64,000 nt of DNA from Ruania zhangjianzhongii (GTDB lineage Bacteria > Actinomycetota > Actinomycetes > Actinomycetales > Beutenbergiaceae): the NCBI RefSeq assembly GCF_008000995.1, contig NZ_CP042828.1:1860001-1924000 (forward strand), read 5' to 3'. How positions within the stretch are numbered: position 1 is the first letter of the stretch; each line of letters starts with the position of its first letter. The notes under the pieces are model-generated. The model had not been told where the DNA came from. It saw only the letters and a list, made by a program, of their open reading frames with translations, and searched no databases. The translations under genes and the position numbers were made by a program. This document shows, in pieces, positions 8,607-16,996 of this stretch.

Positions 8607-9830
8607 GTGAGCAGGAGTGCGCCGGTCCGACTGCGAGGGTGGGCCGGCGGGAGCGACCCCGAGCGGTTCGAGGCCTACAACCGTTGGTCGCTGCTCGGGC
8701 TGCTGGCTATGGGGCCGGTGGCGCAGATAGTCCTCGGACTCGGTGTTCCCGCGCCGCCGGCCGGCATCGTGGCGAGTGTCGCAGCCTGGGGCTATGTGCT
8801 GGTCAGCCTCGTTCAGCTGGTTGCCGCCGGCTTCTTCTTCGCCCGAGGACTGGACGCCTATCTGGGCCGGGGCCAGTGGCGCGGGAGGTACCTGGGCGTG
8901 CTGGTCGCAGCCACCAGTGTGCTGGTCCTGCTCGCGCTGGGGAATGCCTGGTTCGTCCCCGGCACGTCAGTCTGGATGGTGGTGCTGCCGGCCGGTACCG
9001 CCCTGGCGTCGCTGGCCTCGGTGCTGACGATCCGGCAGCTGCTGCTCGGAACCGGAGCAGTGCTGCTGCTCGGTGCGGTGACTCTGGCGATCGCGGAGGA
9101 TGTTCGAGCCAGTGGGCCGGGGCTCGCCGCCGCGGCGGTGGTCCTGGTGACAGTGGTCTGCTCGTTCCGAGGGTCGGTGTGGATGACCGGAGTGGTCTGG
9201 GAGCAGGAACGGCGCCGAGAGGTGGATGCGCGGTTGGCCGTGGCAGAGGAGCGGTTGCGCTTCTCCCGCGATCTGCACGACATCTTCGGCCGCACCCTGT
9301 CCACCGTGGCCGTGCGCAGCGAGCTTGCCGCCGAGCTGGCCCGCCGGTCGGATCCCCGCGGTGCACAGACCATGCTCGAGGTCCGGCAGATCGCGCAGGA
9401 CGCACTCAAGGAGGTCCGGGGAGTGGTGGAAGGGTACCGGCGGGTGGACCTGGCCACCGAGCTGGTGGGCGCACAGGACATCCTCCGTGCTGCCGGGGTC
9501 CGGACCTCCGTGACCAGCCCCGAGGCCGAGGTGCCGACACCGGCGGCCGAGGCGCTCGGGTGGGTGGTGCGCGAAGCGGTCACGAACGTGGTCCGGCACG
9601 CGGACGCCACGACCTGCCAGATCACGGTGACGCTCACTGACGATCTGGTCGGTGTGCAGGTGCGCAACGACGGCGTTCGGCCGGCCGGGCCCTCCAGCTC
9701 GACCGGCTCCGGCCTGACTGGCGTGACCGAACGGCTGGCGGCCCTCGGTGGCACACTGCACAGCCGGTCCGACGCCGGAGAGTTCACCGTGACCGCCCAG
9801 GTACCCCGCAGCCCCCGGAGCAGCAGATGA
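8607..9830 (+). CDS. DesK-like sensor histidine kinase
   Basis: 407 residues. Five or six hydrophobic segments fill about residues 25-195. A HisKA_3 dimerisation helix follows, with phospho-acceptor H224 in RDLHDIFGRTL, then an HATPase domain with the N-box VREAVTNVVRHA and a G-box (TGSGLTGVTERLAALGG). I choose GTG 8607 because a TAGCGT hexamer at 8594-8599 ends seven bases earlier, which suits a leaderless transcript; GTG 8598 is also in frame. Its stop overlaps the start of the response-regulator gene by four bases, so they are a cognate pair. In related pairs the kinase senses membrane state or an antibiotic. The signal here is unknown. Confidence 0.9.
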   Translation: MSRSAPVRLRGWAGGSDPERFEAYNRWSLLGLLAMGPVAQIVLGLGVPAPPAGIVASVAAWGYVLVSLVQLVAAGFFFARGLDAYLGRGQWRGRYLGVLVAATSVLVLLALGNAWFVPGTSVWMVVLPAGTALASLASVLTIRQLLLGTGAVLLLGAVTLAIAEDVRASGPGLAAAAVVLVTVVCSFRGSVWMTGVVWEQERRREVDARLAVAEERLRFSRDLHDIFGRTLSTVAVRSELAAELARRSDPRGAQTMLEVRQIAQDALKEVRGVVEGYRRVDLATELVGAQDILRAAGVRTSVTSPEAEVPTPAAEALGWVVREAVTNVVRHADATTCQITVTLTDDLVGVQVRNDGVRPAGPSSSTGSGLTGVTERLAALGGTLHSRSDAGEFTVTAQVPRSPRSSR

Positions 9831-10435
9831 CCATCCGTATCGTGCTCGCCGACGACGAGGGGCTGATCCGCGATGCCGTGGCCACGCTGCTCGGACTGGA
9901 GGAGGACCTGGAGGTGGTGGCCCAGGCCGGTACCGGGCCGGATGCGCTCACCATGGTCCGCGCCCACCAGCCCGATGTCGCGATCCTCGACCTACAGATG
10001 CCGGGTCTGGACGGCATCGAAGTCGCCCAGCAGATCGCCGTCGACGCTCCTGGGTGCGCGTGCGTGATCGTCACCAGCCACGGTCGCCCCGGCTACCTGA
10101 AACGGGCGCTGCAGGTGGGGGTGCGTGCGTTCCTGCCGAAGACCGCCTCGGCCAAGGTGCTCGCTGATGCGGTGCGGCATGTGGTCACCGGTGGGCGATA
10201 CGTCGACCCGGAGCTGGCCGCTGAGGCCATCTCTGCCGGAGCGAGTCCCCTGACGGCCCGGGAGGCCGATGTGCTCGAGCTGGCAGCTGACGGCGCACCG
10301 GTGGAGGAGATCGCTCAGCGCGCCGCGCTCTCACCCGGCACGGTGCGCAACTACCTGTCGTCGGCAGCCGGCAAACTGCATGCCGCCAATCGGCACGAGG
10401 CCGCGCGCACCGCTCGGGCGCGCGGCTGGATCTGA
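9827..10435 (+). CDS. NarL/LuxR-family response regulator (DesR-like)
   Basis: 202 residues: a receiver domain with phosphorylatable D55 (AILDLQMPGLDG) and a conserved lysine in FLPKTASAKV, then a LuxR-type helix-turn-helix at about 138-200 (LTAREADVLELAADG, SPGTVRNYLSSAAGKL). It shares four bases (ATGA) with the kinase gene and is its partner. Targets are unknown. The downstream aquaporin gene, about 95 nt away on the same strand, or the upstream exporter are the nearest candidates. Confidence 0.93.
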   Translation: MTIRIVLADDEGLIRDAVATLLGLEEDLEVVAQAGTGPDALTMVRAHQPDVAILDLQMPGLDGIEVAQQIAVDAPGCACVIVTSHGRPGYLKRALQVGVRAFLPKTASAKVLADAVRHVVTGGRYVDPELAAEAISAGASPLTAREADVLELAADGAPVEEIAQRAALSPGTVRNYLSSAAGKLHAANRHEAARTARARGWI

Positions 10436-10529
10436 GCCACGCGCACGCACCTCGTGCCGATCGGGCTCCAGAGGAGTACAACTGGGGGAGTCCGATGTGA
10501 TCTGGATCTCATTGAGGAGGTGCATGGCG

Positions 10530-11471
10530 ATGGCGGCTGATGCGATCACCCCGATCCTCGCCAACAACCGCAGGCTGAAGATCTATCAGGGCCTGTGGGG
10601 GGAGTGCTTGGCCGAGTTCCTCGGTACTGCAGTACTCGTGTTGTTCGGCTGCGGATCGGTGGCGATGGCCGTGGCAGCCCTGCCCGGAACCGACCGGACG
10701 CAGGATCCCACCACGTTCTTCCTGGGGGCCGGTGACTGGTTGCTGATCACCTGGGGCTGGGCGATGGCTGTGGTCTTCGGTGTGTACGTGGCCGGTGGCG
10801 TCACCGGAGCGCACATCAACCCGGCGGTGACGTTGGCGTTCGCTGTCCGGCGTAAGTTCCCGTTGCGGAAGGTGGTGCCGTACTGGATCGCTCAGGTGGT
10901 CGGTGGCTTCGTCGGAGCCGCGATCATCCTGGCCGTCTACAAGGATGCGATCAACGCCTTCGACTCGCAGATGGAGACATTCGGCGATACCGGGCACACC
11001 GTGGCGAGCTTCTCCATCTTTGCCACTTTCCCTGGTCCGTACTTCGACGGCGGTATGTGGGGGCCGCTGTTGGACCAGATCGTGGGTACCGCGCTGCTGT
11101 TGCTCGCGATCGCGGCGGTGGTGGATATGCGCAACACCGCGGTCCGGGCCAACCTCGGGCCGTTGATCATTGGGTTCTCGGTGGCGGCGATCGGCATGTC
11201 CTTCGGTGCCAACGCCGGATATGCGATCAACCCGGCCCGTGACCTCGGCCCGCGGCTGCTCGCCTGGGCCGGCGGCTGGGGGGATCTGGCGATGCCCGGT
11301 AACGGCGACTGGTTCACCGGCTATTTCTGGGTGCCGATCGTCGGTCCGCTGATCGGCGGTGTGATCGGCATCCTGGTCTACGACCTGTTCATCGGCGATG
11401 TTCTGCACGCTCGTGCGCTCGCCGCCGAGGAGGCCGAGGTGGGCCGGGCTACGTCTCAGGACGAGGAGTGA
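10530..11471 (+). CDS. Aquaglyceroporin / glycerol uptake facilitator (MIP family)
   Basis: A 313-residue MIP-family channel with six membrane helices and both half-helix NPA boxes: AHINPAVT near residue 97 and YAINPARDLGPR near residue 237. The aspartate after the second NPAR is the mark of glycerol facilitators rather than strict water channels. A GGAGG at 10516-10520 lies nine bases before ATG 10530 and only three before an earlier in-frame ATG at 10524, so I prefer 10530. The loop with FPGPYFDGGMW before the fifth helix is longer than in the E. coli protein. No glycerol kinase gene is adjacent. Confidence 0.88.
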   Translation: MAADAITPILANNRRLKIYQGLWGECLAEFLGTAVLVLFGCGSVAMAVAALPGTDRTQDPTTFFLGAGDWLLITWGWAMAVVFGVYVAGGVTGAHINPAVTLAFAVRRKFPLRKVVPYWIAQVVGGFVGAAIILAVYKDAINAFDSQMETFGDTGHTVASFSIFATFPGPYFDGGMWGPLLDQIVGTALLLLAIAAVVDMRNTAVRANLGPLIIGFSVAAIGMSFGANAGYAINPARDLGPRLLAWAGGWGDLAMPGNGDWFTGYFWVPIVGPLIGGVIGILVYDLFIGDVLHARALAAEEAEVGRATSQDEE

Positions 11472-11493
11472 TCTGCTCCGCCTGAGCCTCGAG

Positions 11494-11540
11494 GCACGCC
11501 CGACGGCGCATCTTCAGTGGAGGGTGCGCCGTCGGCGTGC
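11494..11540. terminator. Hairpin between aquaporin and trans-sulfuration genes
   Basis: The arm at 11494-11510 (GCACGCCCGACGGCGCA) pairs with 11525-11540 (TGCGCCGTCGGCGTGC) with one bulged base and a 14-nt loop. It sits between convergent genes, so a bidirectional terminator is likely. The surrounding 11472-11633 stretch has no gene. Confidence 0.65.
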
Positions 11541-11633
11541 ATAGCGGGCCGGCCTGCGAGCAGGCAGTCGTCGACGTGCCGGGCGTCGATGACCACCCGG
11601 CTCGGGTGCTGCTGCCCTGCGCAGGTGAGCAGG

Positions 11634-12809
11634 CTACTGCGCTGCACGGCCGAGCGCCTGGTCAAGGTCGGCGATCAGGTCCTCGGCGTCCTCGATGCCT
11701 ACGGAGAGCCGGATCAGGTCCTCCGGGACCGTTCTGGCCTCATCGACGAGCCGGCGGCGCCGCTCCAGCAGCGACTCCACCCCACCCAGGCTCGTGGCTG
11801 GGGTCCACAGCCGCACGCGGCGGGTGAGCTCTTCTGCGGCCGCGGCGCCGCCGTGCGGCCGCACGGTGAGGATCGAGCCGAAGCCGTTCATCTGCGCTGC
11901 GGCGCGCTCGTGCTGCGGATGGTCCGTCAGGCCGGGATAGCGCACCTGCAGCACACCGGGGTGGCGGTGGAGGTGCTCGGCGACCTGCTGAGCGTTGTGC
12001 TGCGACCGCTCCACCCGCAGCGCGAGGGTCCGTACGCCGCGCAGGGCCAGCCAGGCGTCCCACGGGCTGGGCACGGCTCCGCCGACGCTGCGGCGCTCAT
12101 GCAGCCGGGCGTGCAGCTCCGGACTGTTCGTCAACGCAGCGCCGAGCAGCACGTCCGAGTGCCCGGCCAGGTACTTCGTCACCGAGTGCACCACCACGTC
12201 GGCGCCGAGCGACAGCGGCCGCTGGGCGATCGGCGTGGCGAAGGTGTTGTCCACGATCACCCGCGCACCCAGCTCACCGGCCGCCGCCGTCAGCGCTGGC
12301 AGATCGGCGATCTCCAGCATCGGGTTGGTCGGCGACTCCAGCCACAGCACCGGGTGCGGGTGTGCCGCGCCAGCACGGTGCAGCGCCTCGATCACAGCGG
12401 CCGTGTCGGCAACGTCCACGGTGTGCACCTGGACCCCGCACCGTTGCTGCAGCTCGCGGGCCGCCAGCACGCTGGCGTGGTAGGCGTGCTGGGGCAGCAG
12501 CAGGTGGCCACCAGGAGGCACCAGGTCCAGCGCCGCCGTGATGGCCGCCATCCCGGAGCTGAACGCCAATGCCGGCAGCTGGGCACCCTCCAGTGCGGCC
12601 AGTGTCTCCTCCAGCGGTAGCCACGTCGGGTTTCCATGACGGCCGTAGACGAAGTCCTCAGTACCCGGGGTGCCGGTGGAGTGGAACGTCGAGGAGAGCA
12701 CGATCGGCGGGTTCACCGGTGCCTGGTCGGCGCGTGCCGGCCGACCGGCGGCCACGGCGAGGGTGGACAGGCGGGTGCTCGCGACGCCGGTACCGGGTGG
12801 TTCACTCAT
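11634..12809 (-). CDS. PLP-dependent trans-sulfuration enzyme (cystathionine gamma-synthase/lyase family)
   Basis: 391 residues of the Cys/Met metabolism PLP family. Features in order: the N-terminal YGRHGNPT phosphate-binding segment, SSGMAAI (near 85), LESPTNPMLEIAD, DNTFATP, and the Schiff-base lysine K212 in HSVTKYLAGHSD, ending with the LSVGIEDAEDL motif. The enzyme acts in the cytoplasm on sulfur amino acids, as cystathionine gamma-synthase or lyase or an O-acetylhomoserine sulfhydrylase; sequence alone does not settle which. It is monocistronic, convergent with the aquaporin gene and divergent from ddl. Start ATG 12809. Confidence 0.88.
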   Translation of the reverse strand: MSEPPGTGVASTRLSTLAVAAGRPARADQAPVNPPIVLSSTFHSTGTPGTEDFVYGRHGNPTWLPLEETLAALEGAQLPALAFSSGMAAITAALDLVPPGGHLLLPQHAYHASVLAARELQQRCGVQVHTVDVADTAAVIEALHRAGAAHPHPVLWLESPTNPMLEIADLPALTAAAGELGARVIVDNTFATPIAQRPLSLGADVVVHSVTKYLAGHSDVLLGAALTNSPELHARLHERRSVGGAVPSPWDAWLALRGVRTLALRVERSQHNAQQVAEHLHRHPGVLQVRYPGLTDHPQHERAAAQMNGFGSILTVRPHGGAAAAEELTRRVRLWTPATSLGGVESLLERRRRLVDEARTVPEDLIRLSVGIEDAEDLIADLDQALGRAAQ

Positions 12810-12926
12810 TCCGCCAGGCTAACCAGAGGGCGGGCATCGCGCCGCCCCGGTGCCGGCATCTCACCGTGCTGACACCCAGCCTCGGTGCACCCACCGACCG
12901 GCACCTGCCCGGTAGGCTCAGCGGCG

Positions 12927-14048
12927 ATGAGTCAACAGAACCGAACCCGGGTTGCCGTGCTCTTCGGCGGCCGTAGCTCCGAGCACGCGATCAGCTGCGC
13001 CACCGCTGCCGGGGTGCTCGCCGCCATCGACCGTGACCGTTACGACGTCGTACCGATCGGCATCACCCGCAGCGGGGAGTGGGTCCCGGCATCGGACGAC
13101 CCGGACCGGTGGCGGATCACCGACGGACACGTCCCGGAGGTCACCACCAGCGACAGCCCCCAGCTGCTGCTGCCGATGGGCGAGGCCGGGCAGGACCTGG
13201 TCTCCTACCGGCCCGGCAGTGTTCCGGCCGAGCTGAGCGCTGTGGACGTGGTACTGCCGCTGCTGCACGGCCCGTTCGGGGAGGACGGCACCCTGCAGGG
13301 CATGCTCGAGCTCGCCGGACTGCCGTATGTGGGATCCGGGGTGCTGGCCTCGGCGGCATCGATGGACAAGCACTACACGAAGGTGGTGCTCGCCGGAGCA
13401 GGCCTGCCGATCGGCCCGTACACCGTGATCACCGATCGGCAGTGGCGCACCGCTGCCGACGCCGCCCGCGCCCGGGTGGCCGAGCTCGGCTTGCCGGTGT
13501 TCGTCAAGCCCAGCCGGGCGGGCTCCAGCATCGGTATCACCAAGGTGGACCGGCTCGAGGACCTGACCGCCGCCATCGAAACCGCCCGCGAGCACGACCC
13601 GAAGGTGATCGTCGAGGCCGGGATCGACGGCCGTGAAGTGGAGTGCGCCGTCCTGGAGGGACGCCATGACGCCCCGCCACGGAGCACACTGCCCGGCGAG
13701 ATCATCGTCACCTCCGCCGAGCACGGCTTCTACGACTACCAGGCCAAGTACTTCGACTCCGAGGCGGTGAACCTGTCCTGGCCGGCCGACCTGCCCGCCG
13801 ACGCCACAGCGCGGCTGCGTGAGCTGGCCGTGGCGACCTTCGAAGCGCTCGGCTGTGAGGGTCTGGCCCGGGTGGACTTCTTCTACACCCCGGCCGGTGA
13901 GCTGATCGTCAACGAGCTGAACACGATGCCCGGGTTCACCCCGTACTCGATGTACCCGATGATGTGGGAACGCTCCGGGTTGTCCTACCAGGACCTGATC
14001 ACCGAGCTGGTCGAGCTGGCCCGAGAACGGCGCACCGGGTTGCGCTGA
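12927..14048 (+). CDS. ddl: D-alanine--D-alanine ligase
   Basis: 373-residue ATP-grasp ligase making D-Ala-D-Ala for peptidoglycan. It has the N-terminal FGGRSSEHAISC motif, the LHGPFGEDGTLQG loop, the ATP-grasp core (FVKPSRAGSSIGITKV, VEAGIDGREVECAVL) and the C-terminal NELNTMPGFTPYSMYPMMW metal-binding motif. ATG 12927 is preferred: TAGGCT at 12913-12918 lies eight bases upstream, suggesting a leaderless or very short-leader transcript, and no ribosome site is seen. It is convergent with the DUF3515 gene. Confidence 0.96.
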   Translation: MSQQNRTRVAVLFGGRSSEHAISCATAAGVLAAIDRDRYDVVPIGITRSGEWVPASDDPDRWRITDGHVPEVTTSDSPQLLLPMGEAGQDLVSYRPGSVPAELSAVDVVLPLLHGPFGEDGTLQGMLELAGLPYVGSGVLASAASMDKHYTKVVLAGAGLPIGPYTVITDRQWRTAADAARARVAELGLPVFVKPSRAGSSIGITKVDRLEDLTAAIETAREHDPKVIVEAGIDGREVECAVLEGRHDAPPRSTLPGEIIVTSAEHGFYDYQAKYFDSEAVNLSWPADLPADATARLRELAVATFEALGCEGLARVDFFYTPAGELIVNELNTMPGFTPYSMYPMMWERSGLSYQDLITELVELARERRTGLR

Positions 14049-14061
14049 GCAGCGGCGGTGC

Positions 14062-14078
14062 GGCCCGCTGAGCGGGCC
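14062..14078. terminator. Short hairpin between ddl and the DUF3515 gene
   Basis: GGCCCGC at 14062-14068 and GCGGGCC at 14072-14078 form a 7-bp all-GC stem with a TGA loop, 13 nt after the ddl stop and between convergent genes. Confidence 0.6.
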
Positions 14079-14103
14079 AGCATGATCGCCGGCAGGGCCC
14101 GGA

Positions 14104-14577
14104 TCAGACGCAGGTGCGCTGCTGGTCGGTCAACGCCACCGCCGCGCCGAGGTCCACCAGGGTGGTCGTCGCATCGTCCCCGGCGTAGTCCACCGGTACG
14201 GTCACCTCGATCGCCGGCACCTGCCCGTAGGTGGTGAACTGCCAGGTATCCTCGGCAGCTTCGCCGAGCGGGGTCATCACCCAGTCCACCTGCGTGCCGT
14301 CCGCACCGGTGACCGAGATGCACCGGTCGGTGGTCGGACCAGGTGGGCTCACCCCGCACCGAAGCGCGATCGCCGGATCACCCCAGGCGGCAGTGGCCTG
14401 GCTGTTGGTGGACCGCCGCTCGGCTCCGGAGAGCTCCTCCGGCAGCACCCGGAGCACCTCCGCGCACAGTGGGGCGCTGGCCGTGGGACCAGGCTCCACC
14501 CCGGCGGTCGAACCACACCCGGTGAGGGTCAGCACTACTCCGGCCGCAGCCAGGGAGGAGAGAGAACGTCGGCGCAC
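14104..14577 (-). CDS. DUF3515 lipoprotein
   Basis: 157 residues. A short basic N-terminus (RRRSLSS), a hydrophobic stretch and the lipobox LTGC mark a lipoprotein exported by Sec and anchored to the outer face of the membrane. The mature part holds paired cysteines (PLCAEVL, LRCGV, DRCISV, RTCV) that may form disulfides. DUF3515 genes between ddl and thiL are typical of actinobacteria; function is unknown. I use GTG 14577, which puts the basic residues directly before the hydrophobic core; a start as far out as 14628 is possible. Confidence 0.82.
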   Translation of the reverse strand: MRRRSLSSLAAAGVVLTLTGCGSTAGVEPGPTASAPLCAEVLRVLPEELSGAERRSTNSQATAAWGDPAIALRCGVSPPGPTTDRCISVTGADGTQVDWVMTPLGEAAEDTWQFTTYGQVPAIEVTVPVDYAGDDATTTLVDLGAAVALTDQQRTCV

Positions 14578-14660
14578 TCTTCTACGGTAGCTCCCGGCGC
14601 CGGCAGTGAAGACGGCTAGGCTCGGCACGTCCAGGCCGAGGCTCGAGTTCAGGAGGGTGC

Positions 14661-15632
14661 GTGCAGGTCAGCGAGGTCTCCGAGGAGGAACTGCTCGCCA
14701 GGATCACTCCGTTGCTGCCGCGTGGCGGGCACACCCTCCTCGGCACCGGCGACGACGCCGCAGTGGTCGCCGCACCGGACGGCCGGTTCGTGGTCACCAC
14801 CGACGTCCTGGTCGCCGGCCGGGACTTTCGCGACGACTGGACCACAGGGGCCGACGTGGGTTGGCGGGCGACGGCCGCGAACGTCGCCGACGTGGCCGCG
14901 ATGGGTGGGCTGCCCACTGCCCTGGTGACCGCCCTGGTACTCCCGGCGAGCACCGCCGTCGACTGGGTGATCGACCTGGCCACCGGACTGGGTGAGGCAT
15001 GTACCCAGTGGCGAGTGGGCGCCGTCGGCGGTGATCTCTCCGGGGGAGACCAGCCGATGATCGCCATCACCGCGCACGGTGACCTGCAGGGCCGCGACCC
15101 GGTGCTGCGCAGCACCGCGCGCCCCGGCGACCAGCTCGCCCATGCCGGGGTGCTCGGTTCCTCCGCGGCCGGCTGGGCGCTGCTGGCGGGCGGACACGAC
15201 GCCCGCACCGCCGCCGGCCGGCAGGCACTGGCCGGGTTTCGCCGCCCGCAGCCGCCGGTCACGGCCGGGGTGGCCGCAGCGCAGGCAGGAGCCACCGCGA
15301 TGATGGACGTCAGCGACGGGCTGCTCCGGGACGCGGGCCGGATCGCCCGTGCCTCCGAGGTGAGCCTGGACCTGGACCCCACCGCACTGGCCGGCGATGT
15401 GGCCGCGCTCGCGGACCTGGCGGCGCTCTGCCACAGCGATCCGCTGGCCTGGGTGCTCACCGGGGGAGAGGACCACGGCCTGCTCGCCACCTTCCCGCCC
15501 GGTGCCTCGCTGCCCGAGCCGTTCCGGCCGATCGGCACCGTGCGCGGCGGACCGGGGCAGGTGACGTACGGCGGGCAGCGTCCACCGGTGTCCGGCACCG
15601 GGTGGGATCACTTCCGCAGCGATCAGATGTGA
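14661..15632 (+). CDS. thiL: Thiamine-monophosphate kinase
   Basis: 323 residues of the PurM/ThiL fold. ThiL phosphorylates thiamine phosphate to the active diphosphate in the cytoplasm. Motifs seen: GDDAAVV near residue 32, the TTDVLVAGRDF metal-binding segment, AANVADVAAMGG, GGDLSGGD, MMDVSDGLLRDAGRIA and the late TGGEDHGLLATF. GTG 14661 has AGGAGGG just upstream. A TAGGCT hexamer near 14616 could be the -10 box. It is divergent from the DUF3515 gene and followed by the CBS-domain gene. Confidence 0.95.
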   Translation: MQVSEVSEEELLARITPLLPRGGHTLLGTGDDAAVVAAPDGRFVVTTDVLVAGRDFRDDWTTGADVGWRATAANVADVAAMGGLPTALVTALVLPASTAVDWVIDLATGLGEACTQWRVGAVGGDLSGGDQPMIAITAHGDLQGRDPVLRSTARPGDQLAHAGVLGSSAAGWALLAGGHDARTAAGRQALAGFRRPQPPVTAGVAAAQAGATAMMDVSDGLLRDAGRIARASEVSLDLDPTALAGDVAALADLAALCHSDPLAWVLTGGEDHGLLATFPPGASLPEPFRPIGTVRGGPGQVTYGGQRPPVSGTGWDHFRSDQM

Positions 15633-15660
15633 CCGGGCTCACAGTGTCGTACCGTGGGGT

Positions 15661-16092
15661 ATGCGTATCTCAGAGGTGATCCGACGTAAGGGTGCCGAGG
15701 TGGTCACGATCCGCCCGGACGAGACCGTGACGGACCTGCTCGCTCTTCTCGCCGAGCACAACATCGGGGCCGTGGTGGTCTCGGTCGACGGCGGTCGCAC
15801 CGTGGGCGGGATCGTCACCGAGCGGGACGTGGTGCGTCATCTGAACAGCACGGGGACCAGTGTGCTCAGCAACCCGGTGGCCCAGGTGATGACCGCTGAG
15901 GTGGTCACCTGCAGCACCGAGGACGACCTGCAGACCCTCGCCCGCACGATGACCGAGAAGCGGTTCCGGCACCTGCCGGTGGTCGAGGACGGTGAGCTGC
16001 TCGCGATCGTGTCCATCGGGGACATCGTGAAGAACCGGATCGACGAGCTGCAGGCCGAGAACGACCAGCTGGTCGACTACGTGCAACGGTAG
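15661..16092 (+). CDS. Tandem CBS-domain protein
   Basis: 143 residues made almost only of two CBS domains (about 8-65 and 73-130), an adenosyl-nucleotide-binding module. Markers are NIGAVVVSVDGGRTVGGIVTERDVVRHL and its second-half counterpart KRFRHLPVVEDGELLAIVSIGDIVK. There is no catalytic domain. Single proteins of this kind are common in proteobacteria and actinobacteria, and their partners are mostly unknown. TACCGT at 15650-15655 lies five bases before ATG 15661, so translation may be leaderless. Confidence 0.9.
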   Translation: MRISEVIRRKGAEVVTIRPDETVTDLLALLAEHNIGAVVVSVDGGRTVGGIVTERDVVRHLNSTGTSVLSNPVAQVMTAEVVTCSTEDDLQTLARTMTEKRFRHLPVVEDGELLAIVSIGDIVKNRIDELQAENDQLVDYVQR

Positions 16093-16386
16093 GACCGGCC
16101 GAAGCGCCACTCGGGCCGGCCGGCGGGACCGTCGTTGTCCCGGTACAGCCCGGCGTTGACGAACCCGAGCACGGCGCCGCCGCTGCCGGTGGCGACGAGG
16201 GCGGGGGCGGTGTACCTGCGCGCTCCCGGTGACGTCGGTCGCGGTCGCAGTCCGGGTCGGCGGCGGCACAGTGGCGGGCATCCTGGCGGTCCGCGGGATC
16301 GGCGAGGGGTGGGAACAACAGAGCCGCCCACCATCGCGGTGAGCGGCTCGGCTGGGCGGCGCGGGTGCGCCGCGATGATCAGATCC
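16093..16386. other. Gene-free stretch with the likely rpmB terminator
   Basis: I see no supported gene. A minus-strand open frame (16077-16334) has no recognisable family and no good start. GCCGCCCA at 16323-16330 and TGGGCGGC at 16353-16360 form an 8-bp stem that lies just past the rpmB stop on the minus strand and is its probable terminator. Confidence 0.5.
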
Positions 16387-16578
16387 TCAGACGGCGCGGA
16401 CGACCTTGCCGGCCTTGAGGCAGGAGGTGCAGACGTTCAGCCGCTTCGGCGTGCCGTTGGTCACGGTGCGCACCTTCTGGATGTTCGGGTTCCAGCGCCG
16501 CTTGGTCCGGCGGTGGGAGTGCGAGATGCTGTGACCGAAGCTCGGGGCCTTGCCGCAGACTTCACACGTAGCAGCCAC
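16387..16578 (-). CDS. rpmB: 50S ribosomal protein L28, zinc-ribbon form
   Basis: 63 residues, a full-length L28: [17 protein letters not shown] at the start, the basic [14 protein letters not shown] block, and [14 protein letters not shown] at the end. Both CxxC pairs are intact, so this is the zinc-binding (C+) version; many actinobacteria also keep a cysteine-free copy expressed under zinc limitation. It is monocistronic and divergent from recG. Confidence 0.96.
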   Translation of the reverse strand: MAATCEVCGKAPSFGHSISHSHRRTKRRWNPNIQKVRTVTNGTPKRLNVCTSCLKAGKVVRAV

Positions 16579-16801
16579 GGTGTGTCTCCTCTAGTTCTGT
16601 CCTCGCCACAGGGTGAAGCGGCGGTGAATCGTCCGGTCTCGGCCAACACACCGGGACGGCGGGCCGAGCAGTGCCTCGTCTAGGCAACCGCACCAGAGTA
16701 CTCCACCGGTGGCGTCATGCCCAAACCAGCGCGCGGGTGAGACCGGGCACACTCTGGTGTCGTTCCGGAGGGGGCTGGCGAGTCCGCCGGTCCCCGACTG
16801 T

Positions 16802-16918
16802 GGTGTGGGTGTGACGTACGGGGCACGTCAAACCCACACCGTAACGGCCCGTTCGGCGGATACCGGGTCCACGAGTCGCCTCCGCCAGTTTGCAGGACCC
16901 GGCAGCCCCGGGTCCTGC
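16802..16918. other. Two long perfect-stem inverted repeats between rpmB and recG
   Basis: Repeat 1: GGTGTGGGT (16802-16810) pairs with ACCCACACC (16832-16840), and inside it TGACGT (16812-16817) pairs with ACGTCA (16825-16830). This gives a 15-bp stem with a single mismatch and a 7-nt loop. Repeat 2: GCAGGACCCGG (16892-16902) pairs with CCGGGTCCTGC (16908-16918) around five bases. The 16579-16996 gap contains no gene. The repeats could be a structured RNA, terminators, or protein sites; recG has its own -10 closer in. Confidence 0.6.
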
Positions 16919-16982
16919 CACACCACGAGCGTGACGCACACCCGCGCACTCCGTGGGCTTCGGGCCTGTCGGCAGCTGCCGA

Positions 16983-16988
16983 TATCAT
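16983..16988 (+). promoter_or_regulatory. Likely recG -10 element
   Basis: TATCAT, five of six consensus bases, ends eight bases before the GTG at 16997. It supports that start and a leaderless recG transcript. Confidence 0.5.
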
Positions 16989-16996
16989 CGCTGGCG

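Noticed and set aside
16077-16334. Possible small minus-strand gene after the CBS gene
   Set aside because: The end of the translation (LGFVNAGLYRDNDGP) looks almost protein-like, but there is no start signal, family or neighbour support, and it overlaps the CBS gene end.
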